The position numbers and the translations under genes are program-made. Of a stretch of 8,401 nucleotides of DNA, positions 7,496 to 8,401 are shown in pieces; position 1 is the first letter of the stretch; each line of letters opens with the position of its first letter. Under the pieces are notes generated by a model, which saw only the letters and a program-made list of their open reading frames with translations, was not told the origin of the DNA and ran no database searches. The DNA is from Promethearchaeota archaeon (GTDB lineage Archaea; Asgardarchaeota; Lokiarchaeia; Sigynarchaeales; SOKP01): positions 1-8,401 of the forward strand of contig WJKD01000832.1 of the NCBI GenBank assembly GCA_014729315.1, written 5' to 3'.

Positions 7496-7674
7496 TATCG
7501 ACTCGGAATAAATTCTACTCGTAATGTCTTATTATATGTCAATCCTATAGAAGATTTAACTCAATATTTATGTAAAATTAATATTATCAGTTTAAGTGCT
7601 AATTAAGTTTTGGAACTCTCAAATTTATTCTATAATTTATAAAGAAAAACAATAATTATACATCGGATATTACC
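7496..7674. other. Noncoding spacer between hyuB and the four-Cys gene
   Basis: This AT-rich gap of 179 nt separates the hyu operon from the next transcription unit. I see no tRNA-like fold, no direct repeats and no reading frame longer than a few codons. Its only recognisable element is the TATA box at 7636-7643. Termination of the hyu transcript presumably occurs here, but no outstanding T-tract follows the hyuB stop. Confidence 0.5.
7636..7643 (+). promoter_or_regulatory. Archaeal TATA box for the four-Cys gene
   Basis: TTTATAAA is a near-ideal archaeal TATA element, 32-39 nt upstream of the ATG at 7675. Transcription would be expected to begin around 7663-7670, giving a leader of about 5-12 nt, too short for a Shine-Dalgarno site, and none is seen. 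This is the clearest promoter in the window and supports an archaeal origin. Confidence 0.6.
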
Positions 7675-8061
7675 ATGCATGTTATGTCAGAAAATGAAAA
7701 AGAGGATTTACGCTACGAAATCCCTACTCACGCGTTTATTGCTTTAGCTAGACGAGGTATGGAAAAAATTTCTCTGGATCAATGTTTTCTTCCCGATTGC
7801 GACAATGAAGATCCAAAATTACTTGAACCGTTTAAAAAGGAGGAATATGAGGACAAAGAGAAACAAGTAAAAAAGATTTACATTAAATGTAAGAAATGCG
7901 GTGGAGTATACCAATTAAAATTAGAAACAGTCAAAAGAGTAGCTAAACCAACAAAAAAAGGGAGTTCTAAGGATGAGAGTGAAGAAAAATCCTTATCTAT
8001 GGGACTTGTACACGCTTTAGATGAAGATGGAAAAAATCTCGGCCATATTGGATATTTTTAA
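7675..8061 (+). CDS. Small four-cysteine (possible zinc-binding) protein, unrecognised
   Basis: I do not recognise this 128-residue protein. It has two cysteine pairs, C37-x4-C42 (QCFLPDC) and C72-x2-C75 (KCKKCGG), about 30 residues apart; the second, followed by GG and a beta-like VYQLKLE, resembles one knuckle of a zinc ribbon. Between the pairs lies an acidic, Lys/Glu-rich stretch (43-67). After the second pair comes a basic, Ser-rich low-complexity linker (about 84-105), and then a more conserved-looking C-terminus, MGLVHALDEDGKNLGHIGYF (109-128). The N-terminus (EIPTHAFIALARRGMEKI, 15-32) looks helical. No signal peptide or membrane segment is present. The ATG at 7675 is the first start after a strong TATA box; an in-frame ATG at 7684 (M4) is an equally plausible start, giving 125 residues. 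A HAD-family gene follows after 27 nt, probably on the same transcript. A nucleic-acid or protein adaptor role would fit the zinc-ribbon-like pairs, but that is a guess. Confidence 0.8.
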   Translation: MHVMSENEKEDLRYEIPTHAFIALARRGMEKISLDQCFLPDCDNEDPKLLEPFKKEEYEDKEKQVKKIYIKCKKCGGVYQLKLETVKRVAKPTKKGSSKDESEEKSLSMGLVHALDEDGKNLGHIGYF

Positions 8062-8088
8062 CATAATTTTAAATTATTCAATTTTCTT

Positions 8089-8401
8089 ATGAATTTTAAT
8101 TATTTTTTATTTGATTTAGACAATAGTCTAGTCCACATCCCCACCCCAAGTGTATATTTTGACGAAATTTTACAGGACACTTTGAAAATCCTTTCCACGC
8201 ATGATAAATTACCCTCTTTTAAGGAAAGAAATAAGTTATGGTCGTCTGGAGATAATTATATAGATTTTCTTATTAAGTGGGGCGTAGAAAAACACGATGA
8301 GTTCTGGAAACACTTTGACAAAATAGATCACGGAAAAAGAAAAGATTTGGTCGAAAAAAATCGTATTTATTTATACGAAGACGCAACATCTGTATTAAAA
8401 C
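8089..8401 (+). CDS. HAD-superfamily hydrolase, N-terminal part (cut by right edge)
   Basis: An open frame from ATG 8089 runs without a stop to the window end, giving 104 residues. It starts MNFNYFLFDLDNSLVHIPTP. The hydrophobic strand followed by DLDNSL matches HAD motif I (hhhhDxDx[T/S]): D9 would be the phospho-aspartyl nucleophile and D11 the general acid/base. The following helical segment, with WGVEKHDEFWKHFD (residues 68-81), looks like the helical C1 cap found in phosphatases of the phosphoglycolate phosphatase or pyrimidine 5'-nucleotidase type. The visible end, RIYLYEDATSVLK (92-104), matches the usual return to the Rossmann core before motif II. Motifs II-IV lie beyond the edge. 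Serine replaces the commoner threonine or valine four residues after the nucleophile, a tolerated variant. It lies 27 nt after the four-Cys gene with no SD and no clear promoter of its own, so it is probably co-transcribed. The superfamily is fairly sure; the substrate cannot be told. Confidence 0.85.
   Translation, partial: MNFNYFLFDLDNSLVHIPTPSVYFDEILQDTLKILSTHDKLPSFKERNKLWSSGDNYIDFLIKWGVEKHDEFWKHFDKIDHGKRKDLVEKNRIYLYEDATSVLK

Noticed and set aside
7496..7674. Possible small RNA, tRNA, riboswitch or repeat array in the spacer
   Set aside because: No stable long stem, cloverleaf, periodic repeat or conserved box could be found by eye. Only a TATA element is supported.

Overview
The window is low-GC DNA (roughly one third G+C by eye), gene-dense, and looks archaeal. 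The grounds are TTTATAAA/TTATATAA-type TATA boxes 30-50 nt before several start codons, very short leaders without a Shine-Dalgarno (SD) for some genes, GAGG-type SDs for others, a free-standing gatC, and a separately encoded HyuA/HyuB pair. The Lys/Asn/Ile-rich proteins and the stacked-PAS histidine kinase would suit a mesophilic archaeon, possibly of the Asgard (Lokiarchaeota-like) group. That placement is an impression from style only; no marker gene here proves it.

Layout, left to right. (1) 1-1943, +: the 3' part of a multi-PAS sensor histidine kinase whose start lies outside the window. (2) 2059-3054, +: an unrecognised 331-residue soluble protein with its own TATA box. (3) 3173-3478, -: GatC, the small subunit of the tRNA-dependent amidotransferase, convergent with gene 2. 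(4) 3479-3631: an AT-rich divergent promoter region. (5) 3632-5695 and 5714-7495, +: hyuA and hyuB, a tight two-gene operon (18-nt gap, SD before each, TTG start for hyuB). They encode the ATP-binding and metal-binding subunits of a hydantoinase/oxoprolinase-type enzyme. (6) 7496-7674: a noncoding spacer holding a good TATA box. (7) 7675-8061, +: a small four-cysteine protein of unknown function. (8) 8089 to the right edge, +: the N-terminal part of a HAD-family hydrolase, probably co-transcribed with gene 7.

The only clear functional unit is HyuA-HyuB, an ATP-dependent cyclic amide/lactam-opening (or related carboxylase-type) enzyme whose substrate cannot be read from the context. The kinase, GatC, the four-Cys protein and the HAD protein look like separate housekeeping or accessory genes. 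I see no tRNA, rRNA, CRISPR array, insertion sequence or phage signature, and no convincing new multi-gene system. The least explained items are the 331-residue protein and the four-Cys/HAD pair.
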